Origin: Arctopsyche grandis
Lineage: Eukaryota > Arthropoda > Insecta > Trichoptera > Hydropsychidae
Direction of reading: 5' to 3'
NCBI RefSeq assembly: GCF_051622035.1
Contig: NC_135365.1
Span: 25,854,001-25,918,000, forward strand
DNA: 64,000 bases
The notes beneath the pieces were generated by a model. It ran no database searches. It was not told the origin of the DNA and worked only from the letters and a program-made list of their open reading frames with translations. Positions 48,268 through 59,039 of this stretch are shown one piece after another (position 1 is the first letter of the stretch; each line of letters starts with the position of its first letter). A program made the position numbers and the translations under genes.

Positions 48268-48345
48268 ATTAGTCCCCCCGGTCAAAACCCCCCTGGACAT
48301 TAACCCCCGTACAAAAAAACCCCTGAAAAATAGCCCGCGCCATGG
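48268..48345. other. C-run cluster of unknown nature
   Basis: Five short C runs (CCCCCC, CCCCCC, CCCCC, CCCC, then a GCCCGCGCC word) are spaced by about 10-15 bases of A-rich DNA, in an otherwise AT-rich neighbourhood. It may be a transposon end, but no partner was found. Confidence 0.4.
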
Positions 48346-48622
48346 ATAAAAATATTTTATAAAAATTGACAGTCTATAATAAAAAGTCAATATCAATACC
48401 AATTTATTTCAGTCAAAAATATATTTTTGATTAAAAAGCCGCCAGATATTTAATTATAAGTATTTTAAAGCAATCAAAATCAATATAAAAAAACGGGTCT
48501 ACCTCACGGGCCCGAAAGTGAAACGCCCGAAAACGCAAATATCGTTTATACAAAGGCAAAGATCGAAAATCGAAAGATCAAAAAAAAGGGTGCATGGTAA
48601 ACGGTACTATGTACATATATAT

Positions 48623-49493
48623 TGTTGCGTAGGGGTGGGTGGAGGATCCAAGTAAAAGGCCAACAGTCGTTTCACAGCATTTATTGATGATTAAGGAGTT
48701 ACACGCACTGTCCCTGCTCAGTCCAGAATGGCATGATATCGCCTACGTACCGCCTTATAAAGGGTAGATCTCTCAGGACGCCTAATCTGTTTACCTGTTG
48801 TATAGTCACGTATTCGGATATGTATTTCCAAGACATTGGGTCTTCCCGTACCGATTCTGAGAAATAACTAATAACGGTCATTGTTTAGCCTAAATGCACT
48901 TAGAGTCCAGATATAATCTTTGGAAGTAAGTGCATGTACTTAGTTAACCGATAACAGATATCCGTTGGTCTAAGTGCAATTCGCTCAATCCGCGGCGTAC
49001 GTAACATTGCCTCCCTCTTAGGTCAAATCGTCCCGATTGACCAACAAATCATAACTGATAAATCTACAGTAGTTACATTTATCTCTGATATCAGTCACAG
49101 TTACATTTACAATTACAGTCGTTATCTTTACAGTTACAATGGAAACAATGACATTTAAATTCTATTACCGTTACATTAACGTTACCTTTACAATTTAAAT
49201 TCTGTTACAGTTAGATTAACGTCACCTTTAAAATGGAAACAATTGCATTAAACTTTCGTTACACTTCAATTTGCGTCACCTTTACAATGGAAACAATTAC
49301 ATTAAACTTTCGTTAAACTTCAATTTACGCCACCTTTACAATGGAAACAAAAACATTTAAAATTTCGTTACACTACGATTTACGTCACCTTTACAATGGA
49401 AACAGTTACATTACATTTCTACGGATATCGTTAACCGATAACAGATATCCGTTGGTCTAAGTGCAATTCGCTCAATCCGCGGCGTACGTAACA
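48623..49493 (-). mobile_element. short LTR element, TGTT...AACA family, with internal sequence
   Basis: Read on the minus strand, a complete 3' LTR (49,006-48,623) is preceded by a polypurine tract (complement of 49,007-49,022, AAGAGGGAGGCAA). A 5' LTR is reduced to its first about 64 bases (49,493-49,430). ATAT target duplications flank the whole (48,619-48,622 and 49,494-49,497). The internal part has no gene. This copy gives the family's orientation. Confidence 0.85.
49130..49415. repeat. 54-bp tandem repeat inside the LTR element
   Basis: Units contain CACCTTTACAATGGAAACAA, TTACATTAAACTTTCGTTA and CAATTTACG. About five decayed copies. Confidence 0.75.
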
Positions 49494-49757
49494 ATATAAT
49501 ACATATGAGTGGCATGCGGTGAAACTATCCCTCTTTTTTTTGTCATACAGCCTTGTTTAATGTGCGCGCGCAGAATACGGGAGGAAAAGCCTGTTCCTCT
49601 TGTTCCTTTTGTATCCTGCTCGCGAAAATTAAGTATGTACCGTTTACCATGCACCCTTTTTTTATCTTTCGACTTAAGATCTTTCGATTTTCGATCTTTG
49701 CCTTCCGATGTTTGCGTTTTCGGGCGTTTCACTTTCGGGCCCGTGAGGGAGACCGAA

Positions 49758-50079
49758 AAAAAGCATCTGACTATTCAATTTAGGCACAGAAATACTAGAT
49801 TTTTAGTTAAAGACTGTAAAAGCCAAAATTCTTTAAAACGCTGATATCTCAAAAATGAGAAGAAGCCCACAAATATCATTGTCATATTTGAATTTAGTGG
49901 GTCAAATTTATTAAAGATTAATTAATCTATGCTCCGATAAGAAAAAAAATCGGGTGTGACCATCCCATGACTTTATCTATGTATTTGAGGAATATAAGAA
50001 AGTTACAACACAAAATTCGATATTAAACCGTACAGACAGATTATGAAATACTAATAACTATGACAGCGATACAAATTGA
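49758..50079. other. array spacer, nothing recognised
   Basis: AT-rich. A phrase near 49,770-49,860 resembles 6,510-6,600. No gene. Confidence 0.35.
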
Positions 50080-51010
50080 GCGCAAATGTATGGAAACTTG
50101 CACAAGACAAAAGTTCTACTTCTGGTTGTCAGATTTTGTTCAAACTTTTTTTAATACTTAAAATCTTTATCAGTATTATACACATTAAATATCAAGAAAA
50201 TAAAAAAAATTTAAAAGGTCAAAATAAAATAATGAAATATTGTTTAAAAAAAAATATACTTCCGGTTTACAAATTCTGTCCAAAACGCCAGCAGCTCTTA
50301 GTTGGTACATAAAGAATACAAATATAAGATTTCAGCTTAATACGTTCAGGGGTGCGGACAGAATCCAGGCGTCAACATTTTTGACCTTTCTAAGAGGAAA
50401 AAATCCCACTTCCGGCTTATTAAATTTAGTATTTTTTTTTTATTTTCATCACATTAATACAAAAATTATACTTGAATTTTTTCGTGGAGAACACACATGT
50501 TTAAGGGGTCGAAAAAAATAGTGGAAGAAAAATCTAACAGGAGTAAACTGCCACTTCCGGTAGAGGGATGCTTACCAAATTTTATACATAACTTTTTATT
50601 ATGCTTAAATTACTAGATATGAAATTTCAGTTCAATAAACCAAAAGGTTTCTGAGAAAAACATAAAACATCTAGAGTAAAAGTACTACTTTCGGTTCAGA
50701 TAAAAATATTTAAAAAATATAAAGTTATAAAGATTATTATTTCTAGTACATGTAAAAAAATTCAGTCTGAATCAGTTTGGGAGATAATTGAATTCAAAAT
50801 CATTAAAAAAGAGGACACCTATAGGGGGAGGTAAATTTCCAGTCAACTTAAAAAGAAAAAAAATTACATCGTGTCGATAAGAATTTCAGTAACCGATACT
50901 AAGTTTCAGTTTGATAGGACTAACGGTGTTCAAAAAATCCCCAAAATACACAGACACACAGACACACACACACATTTTTTCTAGATCATGAAAACGTGAT
51001 CAGTAATCGA
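50080..51010 (+). repeat. R3 repeat, copy a
   Basis: About 930 bases built from four loosely similar blocks, each with an (A)CTTCCGGTT-like word (near 50,115, 50,265, 50,410, 50,555 and a changed one near 50,690). They are followed by GATAGGACTAACGGTGTTCA, a short (CA)n run and CTAGATCATGAAAACGTGATC. No coding frame. Copies: 54,237-54,900 (+) and 59,040-59,985 (-). Confidence 0.7.
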
Positions 51011-51109
51011 TTCTGAGTTCGAATCAGTCTTTCTTGAATTCGATTCGATTCGATTCTGAGTTCAAATCAGAATTTTTCTTACCGCGCGATTTTTTTAATG
51101 GATTACTTA

Positions 51110-51690
51110 TGTATATGTATTCCATTAGAAACTATCGCCCGGTTGCTATAATATCATCTTCTGCAAAACTTTTTAAAATTATACTTCATAGGTATATTTT
51201 CAATCATTGCCAAAATATGATTATTGATCAGCAACATGGATTTCGTCCACAACGTTCAACGACCACAAATTGTTGTTTTCTGGTTTTGTAACAGATTCCT
51301 TGGATGGTAATGTTCAAACAGATACTGTTTACACTAATTTTGGAAAGGCGTTCGACAAAGTAAATCACTCCATCCGTATCTATAAACTAATTGGTTATGG
51401 TTTTTCATATGGTTCCTCTCAGTTATTTACAAATTCTTTCAATGATCGACGTCAGTTTGTGAAATATGGAATTTATTCTTCTGCTGAATACCCAACCTGC
51501 TCTGGTGTTCCAATGGATTAATTAATTGTTAATTTCGTATACTTCAGCTTATCAAAGTACAGTGATTTGTGTAATAAAAATGCTGCATTGTTTGTAATTA
51601 ATTGTCTAGGAAGGTGCATTGGGGTTTTCCTGTCAAGCCTTCCTGGTATATATCAATGTATGTAAAATAAAAATAAATAGAATAACTCTT
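51110..51690 (+). pseudogene. LINE relic, reverse transcriptase plus 3' tail
   Basis: NYRPVAIISSSAKLFKIIL and IIDQQHGFRPQRSTTTN (51,130-51,270), then in another frame TVYTNFGKAFDKVNHSI. The catalytic region after that is lost. The 3' end with TGTCTAGGAAGGTGCATTGGG and CCTTCCTGGTATATAT is the same as the SINE tail. Confidence 0.8.
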
Positions 51691-51910
51691 TCCTCTGGTT
51701 CGTAGCCCACGCCCAGTTACAAAAATTGTTCAAGGTGAATCTAAATTTCCCACATCAATTCTATCAATAATGAATCATATCACATTGATAATCTCTTGTA
51801 CTATGTTTGGTTTAAAGCCTAAAGATTATGTTGTTAATAGTTATAATATTCTATCTGAATCACGTCGTCAAATCGCTGCCTACATAGTAACTACATACCC
51901 GTATATTCAT
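51690..51910 (+). promoter_or_regulatory. R1 cassette e
   Basis: AACTCTTTCCTCTGGTTCGT replaces the usual CTCGTCAG part. The donor AG|GTGAATC and ATGAATCATATCACATTG follow. The promoter-like part is damaged by the LINE tail on its left. Confidence 0.45.
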
Positions 51911-51924
51911 ACATATGTATGTAA

Positions 51925-52416
51925 AATTTGATTATATTTATTTAAAAAAAAAGTTAACGTAAAATCATGCAATATATTTATTTATGTACATTTCACGAAT
52001 CAATTTCGAACCATTTGAAATATTAGGGATTATGTAATATTTTAGCAATTACAGTCCTTCTACATCGATATAATCAGCCGCGGTTTATCAAACATGAAAA
52101 TAATTGCGCGCTTGGGGCCCCGAAATGGGCCTTTTCTATCAAAATTTACATCTTAAAAATTATTGTCAAGGTTCACAATACGACCGAAAGCCAAGAATAA
52201 ATGAAATTATTACCAACATACGTATGTTAAATATCTAGTACATTAAAATAGTACCTATTTTATTCCAAAAACTGTTATATAAATAAAAAAATATGGATTT
52301 GTAAAATCGTAATGAAAAACCATAATAAAATACGATGATAACATTTTTTTACTGAAGTGGGAGCCTCTAATTTAAAATGCACTTGGGGTCCCCCATTTAC
52401 TTGATCCGTCCACTGG
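51925..52416 (+). repeat. upstream module of R1, copy f
   Basis: Counterpart of 29,480-29,931, including CTTGGGGCCCCGAAATGGGC. Confidence 0.75.
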
Positions 52417-52650
52417 ATATAATATTTCGTCTCGTCATCAGCCCACGCCCAGGAACAAAAATTGTTCAAGGTGAATCTAAATTTTCCACATCAATTTTAT
52501 CAATAATGGATTATATCATATTGATAATTGCTTTTACTACGTTTGGTTTAAAGTGTAAGATTATGTTGTTTTTTGCTATAATATTTTATTTGAATCACTC
52601 CGCCCAATCGCTGCCTACATAATAACTAGAACTTGTGATTTATCGACTTT
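52417..52650 (+). promoter_or_regulatory. R1 cassette f
   Basis: GATATAATATTTCGTCTCG, CAAAAATTGTTCAAG|GTGAATC and ATGGATTATATCATATTG. Closest to cassette a. Confidence 0.5.
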
Positions 52651-52659
52651 TGTTGAACA

Positions 52660-53160
52660 TAACTGATAAATGCTTATCGATCGAAGAAACACGTTGAACC
52701 AAAATATCGGTTTTTAAAATCAAAGTGGGTACTTTTAATATTTGATTTTGGCACATCCATTAAACTTTTGAGGTCGATCAATCGTGTTTCGAATGTACAA
52801 AACCTTTTAAATTTCGTTTTGTAGTGTAATTATTTTATTTTAAATGTATTAAATGTATTGAATATTAATTTTATAAGTATTAGAACGTGAATTAAGACTA
52901 ATTTAATCTATTAATATTTCCCTCAGATTTCCATTCGTGTACGTGTCTATCGCCCTCTAACTCTTCTACAGCATCAGTGGTATGAGCAAGGAAAATTAAT
53001 CCAAGGTATGTACCAACTATTACGAATATAAAAATATATATCTTCTCAAATGTTACAAAACACAGCGTTACTCAAACTGGAGCTATTCTAACACTGGGTT
53101 GACACGAATAACTCTGTTGGATACGAGTAGCCCAGACAGAGTAGCTAGTTGGAAAACCAT
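52660..53160 (+). repeat. R2 cassette 8 (exon 52927-53005)
   Basis: The acceptor CCCTCAG, the 79-base open core (PLTLLQHQWYEQGKLIQ) and the donor are intact. The GATA block reads TTATCGATCG. Confidence 0.77.
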
Positions 53161-53209
53161 TGACATATTATGTAAATTTCCGTCTACCAAATGAATTTAA
53201 ATTGTCACA

Positions 53210-53640
53210 TTTATAAGTGCTTATCGATAGAAAAAATACGATAGGCCAAATTATCTTTTTTTCAAATTAAAGTGGGTACTTTTAAATTTTGATTTTGCCA
53301 TATCCATTTAACTTTCGAAGTAGATGAATCGTGTCTTGAATGTATAAAACCTTTTCAATTTCGTTTGTAGTCTAATTATTTTATTTTAAACGTATTAAAT
53401 TTATTATTTTTTCCCTTAGATTCGCATTCGTGTACGTGAATACCGTCCTCAAACTCTTCAACAGCATCAGTGGTATGCGCAAGGAAAAATAATCCAAGGT
53501 ATGTACCAAATTTTGAAAATATACAAATATATATGTACATATATCGTCTCAAATGTTACGTAGTGCTACTCAAACTCGAGCCATGCTTTAACCGATTTGA
53601 CACGAATAACTCTGTTGGATACGAGTAGCCCAGATTACGT
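53210..53640 (+). repeat. R2 cassette 9 (exon 53420-53498)
   Basis: The acceptor CCCTTAG, the 79-base open core (RPQTLQQHQWYAQGKIIQ) and the donor are intact. It contains TTATCGATAG and CGATAGGCC. Confidence 0.77.
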
Positions 53641-54236
53641 TATTACGATAGGACGTTACCCGTAATGTGGAAACAGGTGAAAGTTAAGTACCCTTTTAAG
53701 TCGAATCGCACTTAACTTTACTCGTCCGAGCTACTCGGTCTGGGTTACTCGAATCGTATCAACCCGGAATCACTCATCTTACTCAGTGCCGAATACTGAG
53801 TGAAGAGCAGGGGAAGGGTTGAAAAACGTTGATATTAAAAATAGTTACATACATTTAATTCATTGGCTGCGTACCGGCGTTTGAATAGCACTGACATAAC
53901 ATAATATGTTATGTCAGTGCTACCAAATGTACATATTTAAATTGTCACACTTTTATCTAATTAATGAACATTGAACAGTCGAAATTGGATGAAAATTCCT
54001 GAATATTAAAAATTTACTTCTATATTTATCGCACCTGTAATTCGCTCGAAGTCGAAGTAACAGCAAACTGAATATACACTCTAAAATATAATAGAAAACT
54101 CTGCAATATATTTAATTATGTGCATTTCACGAATCATTTCCAACTAGCTTAGATATACATACTCGTATGTACATATGTTAGAGTTATGTAATATTTTAGC
54201 TTTTACAGTCCTTACGCTTCGATATAAATATCAAAA
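53641..54236 (+). repeat. R2-tail module with a new palindrome
   Basis: Same order as 43,374-43,800. At 53,887-53,921 a 35-base perfect palindrome (17-base arms around one A) replaces the sequence seen at the same place in the other copy. Confidence 0.75.
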
Positions 54237-54900
54237 AGGTTAAAATAATTTAAAAGGTCAAAATAAAATAATGAAATATTGTTTAAAGAAATACTACTTC
54301 CGGTTTACGAATCCTGACCAAAACATTATCAGCTCTAAGTACACAAAGAATATATGTATAAAAATTTTCAGCATGATATATTTTGTGGTGTGGACTGAAT
54401 AGTGGTTACAACATCTTTGACCTTTCTAAGAGGAAAAAAATCCCACTTCCGGTTTATTAAATTTAGTGATTTTTTTATTTTCATCACATTAATACAATAA
54501 ATATACTTGCATTTTTTTGTGAAGAGCACACGTTTTTAAGGTGTCGAAAATAATAGTGGAAGAAAAATCGAACAAGAGCAAACTGCCACTTCCGGTTGAC
54601 GGATGCTTACTAAATTTTATGAATAAATTGGTATTAAGCTTAAACTTGTAGATATCAAATATCAGTTCAATAAATCAAAAGGTTTCTGAGTAAAACATAA
54701 AAAAACCTTGATTCTCTAGACTAAAAGTACTATTTCCGGTTTAGGTAAAAATATTTAAAACATATTATGGTATAATTTTCATAATTTCTATTACATTAAA
54801 ATTTCAGTCCGATTCATTTAGCGGTTTGTAACATAATTGAATTCAAAAACTTAAAATTAAGGGAAGCTACCATTTCAGGTCAACTTAAAAACACACACAC
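54237..54900 (+). repeat. R3 repeat, copy b
   Basis: Matches 50,190-50,870 with the CTTCCGGTT words at the same intervals. It ends in a short (AC)n. Confidence 0.7.
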
Positions 54901-55221
54901 AGAAGATCGACAGTGTTGATAATTTGGCGATGCTCTTCATTTGTAATTTTTATACTACAAATTCGACATTTAAATCATCTTATTCACAAAGTTGGAACTT
55001 ATTAAAAATTACTTAAGGTCGACTATGTTACAACATCGACCAAAGTACATATAAGCGCTGATTTGTATTGAACTCGAGAGAACAAATAACATAAATTTTT
55101 ACGACATAGTCGAAGTTTTTGCCAATGCGAAGTCCAGAAAAAAGATTTTTCTTCGTAAAAAAGTAAGAATTATTATATTAGAAAGTGATTTTGCTGTAAT
55201 GAAAAATAATCTCAATATATT
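54901..55221. other. array spacer, nothing recognised
   Basis: The phrase GATCGACAGTGTTGATAATT resembles 27,307-27,330. No gene. Confidence 0.4.
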
Positions 55222-55545
55222 AGCCAGCAGCATGGCTCGGTGGTTGGGCTTTTGCCAAACACTGAGATGTCGCCGGGTTCGATCCCGTGAGTTGATCTCG
55301 ATTGTAAATAATTTATTCTAAGTATATCTGTAATGCTGCTGGTCAGACGTGGATAATTGTGACTCCAAGTCGATCGTTTCCTATCAGAGTTTGCCATTGT
55401 TTTCTGATTTCATTGTTGAAATGATTCTTCCATTAAATTGGCTATAAACCTTTCTACCCACTATCTCACCACTATTTGAGTATGACTTATGTACAAGATT
55501 CATTGATGTCTCATTAATTTCGAGTTTTTCAGTGTCTCGTAATTA
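55222..55545 (+). mobile_element. tRNA-derived SINE, copy 2, 3' tail lost
   Basis: AGCCAGCAGCATGGCTCGGT head with B box GGGTTCGATCCC. Ends after TTTCAGTGTCTCGTAATTAG without the LINE-like tail. Confidence 0.82.
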
Positions 55546-55681
55546 GTGATTCTGATTTCTCGATGATTTTCATTTCTCGAGAAATAAGAATTCTCAATTT
55601 AACTTCTTAAATTTCTCGAGAATTTTCAAGAAATTTTGATAAATGAAAAAATGTATGTATGCAAGAATAAAAATATATGTG

Positions 55682-56066
55682 CTATGGCGCTTATGGCACC
55701 CTTGGACAATTTTTTTTAAGCACCACTAGAATTTTTTTTTTAAAATAGGTTACCATCCTCCTTTTTTAACAAAGGTTTCTGAGACTTTCTTTCAGAAAAA
55801 TCTTTTATTAAAGCTTGAAAAATCAAGATTTTCATCGATATCATTTTCAGTAGATAAAGTTTCAAAACTGAAAAATCTATTTCGTGACATTGCAGACCGG
55901 AGATAAATTTTAATAAATTTAAGTTTCGCCTTTTTATGGTCTTTGGCACACTAATTTTAAAAATTATGGTCTTTGGCACACTAATTTTAAATATTAAAGC
56001 GCCTACGGCGCATCGATCGGCACCCTCGGGCGCCGCACGACGCAGGCCCTCCTATAACCGGCACTG
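55682..56066. mobile_element. CAGTGCCGG-family element, longer copy
   Basis: The right end ATAACCGGCACTG and the GGCGCCGCACGACGCAGGCC words match the MITE at 34,055. An extra 190 bases (about 55,740-55,930) are present, whose minus strand reads ISVPKTIKRRNLNLLKFIS. This may be part of the parent transposase. The left end is damaged. Confidence 0.55.
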
Positions 56067-56129
56067 AATGTAATTTTTGTATGTATTATCTTAAAAAATT
56101 ATAAACACTTATAAAAAAATATAATAAAA

Positions 56130-56285
56130 AGTTGTATTTGCATAAATACCCGTCACCCGGAAGCGGCAGTTTACTCTTGTTCGATTTTTCCACCACTATT
56201 TTTTTCGACCCATTAAATATATGTGGGTCAATGTGATGAAAATAAAAAAAAATCATTTTTATAAAACTAATCATAAACCGAAAAT
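56130..56285 (-). repeat. R3 repeat fragment
   Basis: CCCGGAAGCGGCAGTTTACTC, TTGTTCGATTTTTCC and CAATGTGATGAAAATAAA match the minus-strand copy near 59,530-59,660. Confidence 0.65.
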
Positions 56286-56465
56286 GGGTAAGAATGCAAT
56301 GGGCTTAACTTCAACAACCGCTTGTGTTTTCAATTTTTACTTATATGTATTTTAAAAGCAACTAAAAAATGAGTAGATGGCGTATCCTTTATGCTGGCAC
56401 TAATTCAAATGATGAAGATTTAAATAAACAATTTTTTGATTTATTTATTTTTAATTTTTATTTTT

Positions 56466-56870
56466 TACATGTATACCAGGAAGGCCTTACTGGTAAACCC
56501 CAATGCGCCTTCCTGGCCAAATACAAACAATCATTGAATTACGAGACACTGAAAAACTCGTAAATTAACGAGACATCTATGAGTTGTACATAAATTTTAT
56601 TGTCAAATCATACTCAAATAGTGGTGACATAGTAGGTAGGAAAGATTTTTAGCCAATTTTAAACGGGAACCGTTTCAACAATGAAATCAGAGAAAATTGG
56701 CAAACTGTGATAGGAAATGATCGACCTGGAGTCACAAATATCCAAGTCTGACCAGCAGCACTACGGATTTACTCAGAAAATTTCTTTTCAATCGAGTTCA
56801 GCTCATGGGATCGAACCCGGCGCCTCTCAATGTTAAGCAGAAGCTTAACGACCGAGCTATGCTGCTGGCT
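56466..56870 (-). mobile_element. tRNA-derived SINE, copy 3
   Basis: Read on the minus strand it starts AGCCAGCAGCATAGCTCGGT at 56,870. The B box is GGGTTCGATCCC, and it runs to the AAGGCCTTCCTGGTATACA tail near 56,470. It is the most complete head in the window. Confidence 0.85.
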
Positions 56871-56989
56871 GTTAAATTTATGCTATTTTTAAATTATTGT
56901 TATTTAAATTCACAAAATTATTATTGTTAAATTATTGTTATTTGTATTCAATGTAAATTCAAAGTTATTTAAATTTATGTTATTTAAAT

Positions 56990-57610
56990 TCACAAAAATA
57001 CAAAAATAATTTAAGCACTATATATGAAACACAAAAAACACACATTTGTATTTACCAATATCTATTCGCACTGATAAAAGCTTATCGATCGTAGAAACAC
57101 GATAAACCAAAATTTCGGTTTTTTTTAAATAAAGGGGGACTTTTAATTTTTGATATTGCCACATCCATTTAACTCTCGAAGTAGATCAACCGCGTCTTGA
57201 ACATACAAAGCCTTTTAAATTTTGTTTGTAGTATAATTACTTTTTTTTAGTGTATTGAATATCAATTTCATAAGTATTAGAACGTGAATTAAACCTAATT
57301 TAATTTATTATCATTCCCCTAAGATTTGCATTCGTTTATCGATATTTGCGATTAGAACAAGTTCAACTACTGGTGGAAAAGATCCATTAATTAATAAGTG
57401 TACACCATCCTCAAACTCTTCTACATCATCGGTGGTATGAGCAAGGAAAATTAATCCAAGGTATGTACCAACTATTACGAATATAAAAATTTATATTTTC
57501 TCAATTGTTACATAACACGGCGCTACTCAAACTTGAGCTATTCTTACGCTGGGTTGACACGAGTACATAAATCTGTTGGAAACGAGTAGCTCGGACGTTA
57601 CCTGAAATGT
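56990..57610 (+). repeat. R2 cassette 10 (exon 57324-57460)
   Basis: The donor is intact and the acceptor is CCCTAAG. About 58 extra bases (with CGATATTTGCGATTAGAACA and GGAAAAGATCCATTAATT) enlarge the core to 137 bases, and the frame open in other copies ends in TGA here. Confidence 0.72.
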
Positions 57611-58045
57611 GGCAACAGGTGATCCAACCCTTTAAGTGGGGAAGGGTTGAAAACCGTTGATATTTAAAATAGGTACATGCATTTACTTCTTTGTCCACGG
57701 ACTGGCGTTTGAGTAGAACTCACATAACATAATATGTCTGTAAATGTCCGGCTACTAAATGTATTAAAATTGTGACACTTTTATCCACGTATTCAATATT
57801 GTTCAACTCATAATTGGATGAAAATTCCTGAATATTATATATTTAAAATTTACTTCAGTATGTATAGCACCTGTATACGTGTACATAAGTCTAAGAATTA
57901 TCTACAATCTGAATATACACTCTAAAAAACATATAATAGAAAACTCAGCAATATATTTAATTATGTGCACTTCACGAATCATTTCCAACCAGTTTAGATA
58001 TATGTATATTAAGGGTCATGTAACATTTTAGCAATTAGTGTCCTT
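57611..58045 (+). repeat. R2-tail module and R1 upstream
   Basis: GATCCAACCCTTTAAGTGGG, CGTTTGAGTAGAACTCACATAA and AACTCAGCAATATATTTAAT are in the same order as in the other tail modules, leading into R1 cassette g. Confidence 0.65.
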
Positions 58046-58250
58046 CTACTTCGATATAACTCTTTCGTCTCGTCAATAGCCAACGTCCAGTAACAAAAAT
58101 TGTTCAAGGGGAATCTAAATTTTCCACATCAATTTTATCAATAATGAATTATATCACATTGATAATCGCTCGTTCTATGCTTGGTTATGTTGGTTTTAGT
58201 TATGATATTTTATCTGAATCACGCAGCCAAATCGTTCTCTGATGAGTATC
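58046..58250 (+). promoter_or_regulatory. R1 cassette g
   Basis: CTTCGATATAACTCTTTCGT, CTCGTCAATAGCC, CAAAAATTGTTCAAG|GGGAATC (donor GT changed to GG) and ATGAATTATATCACATTG. Confidence 0.5.
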
Positions 58251-58251
58251 A

Positions 58252-58275
58252 ACCATTGAAGTATACTTCAATGGT
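58252..58275. repeat. 24-base perfect palindrome
   Basis: ACCATTGAAGTA followed directly by its reverse complement. The paralogous position near 43,990 reads GTATCAACGTATTCC without it. Confidence 0.9.
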
Positions 58276-58552
58276 ATCAACGTATTCCATCTTGTCTTTA
58301 TAAGTTGAATACCAAATGCATTATTTTAGGCTTTTCTGAAAAATTGTATAAATTTTTGGAAACAAAAAATGTCCACTCTTCTAAAAGAATGAAGTTTTAA
58401 TTTATGTTTCTATTCTTGAGGTATTAATTTAGAGTTGATAAGGTTTTGAGTAGAATTCGTAAGCCGGAAATAGTATTTTTTTTTTAAAACAATATTTCAT
58501 TATTTCATTTTGACCTTTTAAATAATCTCTATCTTCCTGATATGTTATGAAT
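58276..58552. other. array spacer and R3 fragment
   Basis: Shares 58,260-58,370 with 43,990-44,090. From 58,436 it matches 47,996-48,110, showing the state before the Harbinger-like insertion. Confidence 0.5.
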
Positions 58553-58920
58553 CGATGCGGTGCAAACGATCGAAAAGCGTCAGACAGACTGAACCACAGA
58601 TTAACGACACGTGTACATTATGCGTGCGCACTGCTCGCACTTACACTAAGCGAAATCTACCCGAAGTCCCGACATACCTAACCTGTATACGTTCTGTGCT
58701 TCAGATACTTTAGTTCCGAATTTTTCCTTATTAAATTATTAAAAACTCGCCAGAAAGATCCAACTCAATTTTAATAATTGCATATGCGCACATCGAAAGA
58801 TTACTCGTCATCTGATGTGCAATCTCTCATTCGTGAAGTCGAGAATTGCGCTTAAAGCAGCCATCCAGTTAATCTGTGGTTCAATCTATCTGGCGCTTTT
58901 CGATCGTTTGCACCAAACCC
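58553..58920. mobile_element. MITE with 9-bp target duplication, MULE-like
   Basis: Arms of about 50 bases (GGTGCAAACGATCGAAAAGCG, then GACTGAACCACAGATTAAC in inverted copies). GTTATGAAT is duplicated at 58,544-58,552 and 58,921-58,929. The empty position is seen near 48,106 (TATGTTATGATTATAAT). It carries no gene. Confidence 0.82.
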
Positions 58921-59039
58921 GTTATGAATATGTGTAGGCCGGCGCGAACCTGCTCCCCATTTTCCATATATATTGTGAACCTTTTTACTTTATCTATGTA
59001 CGTAGTAACAATAGGTGAAGTTTTGTGATCATGCAAAAA

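Larger units (their letters stand above)
48493..49757. mobile_element. inverted-repeat (fold-back) element split by an LTR element
   Basis: Arms at about 48,493-48,610 and 49,627-49,757 are inverted copies (CCTCACGGGCCCGAAAGTGA, ACGCCCGAAAACGCAAA, GATCGAAAATCGAAAGATC, GGGTGCATGGTAAACGGTAC). The LTR element at 48,623-49,493 sits between them. No transposase is present. Confidence 0.75.
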
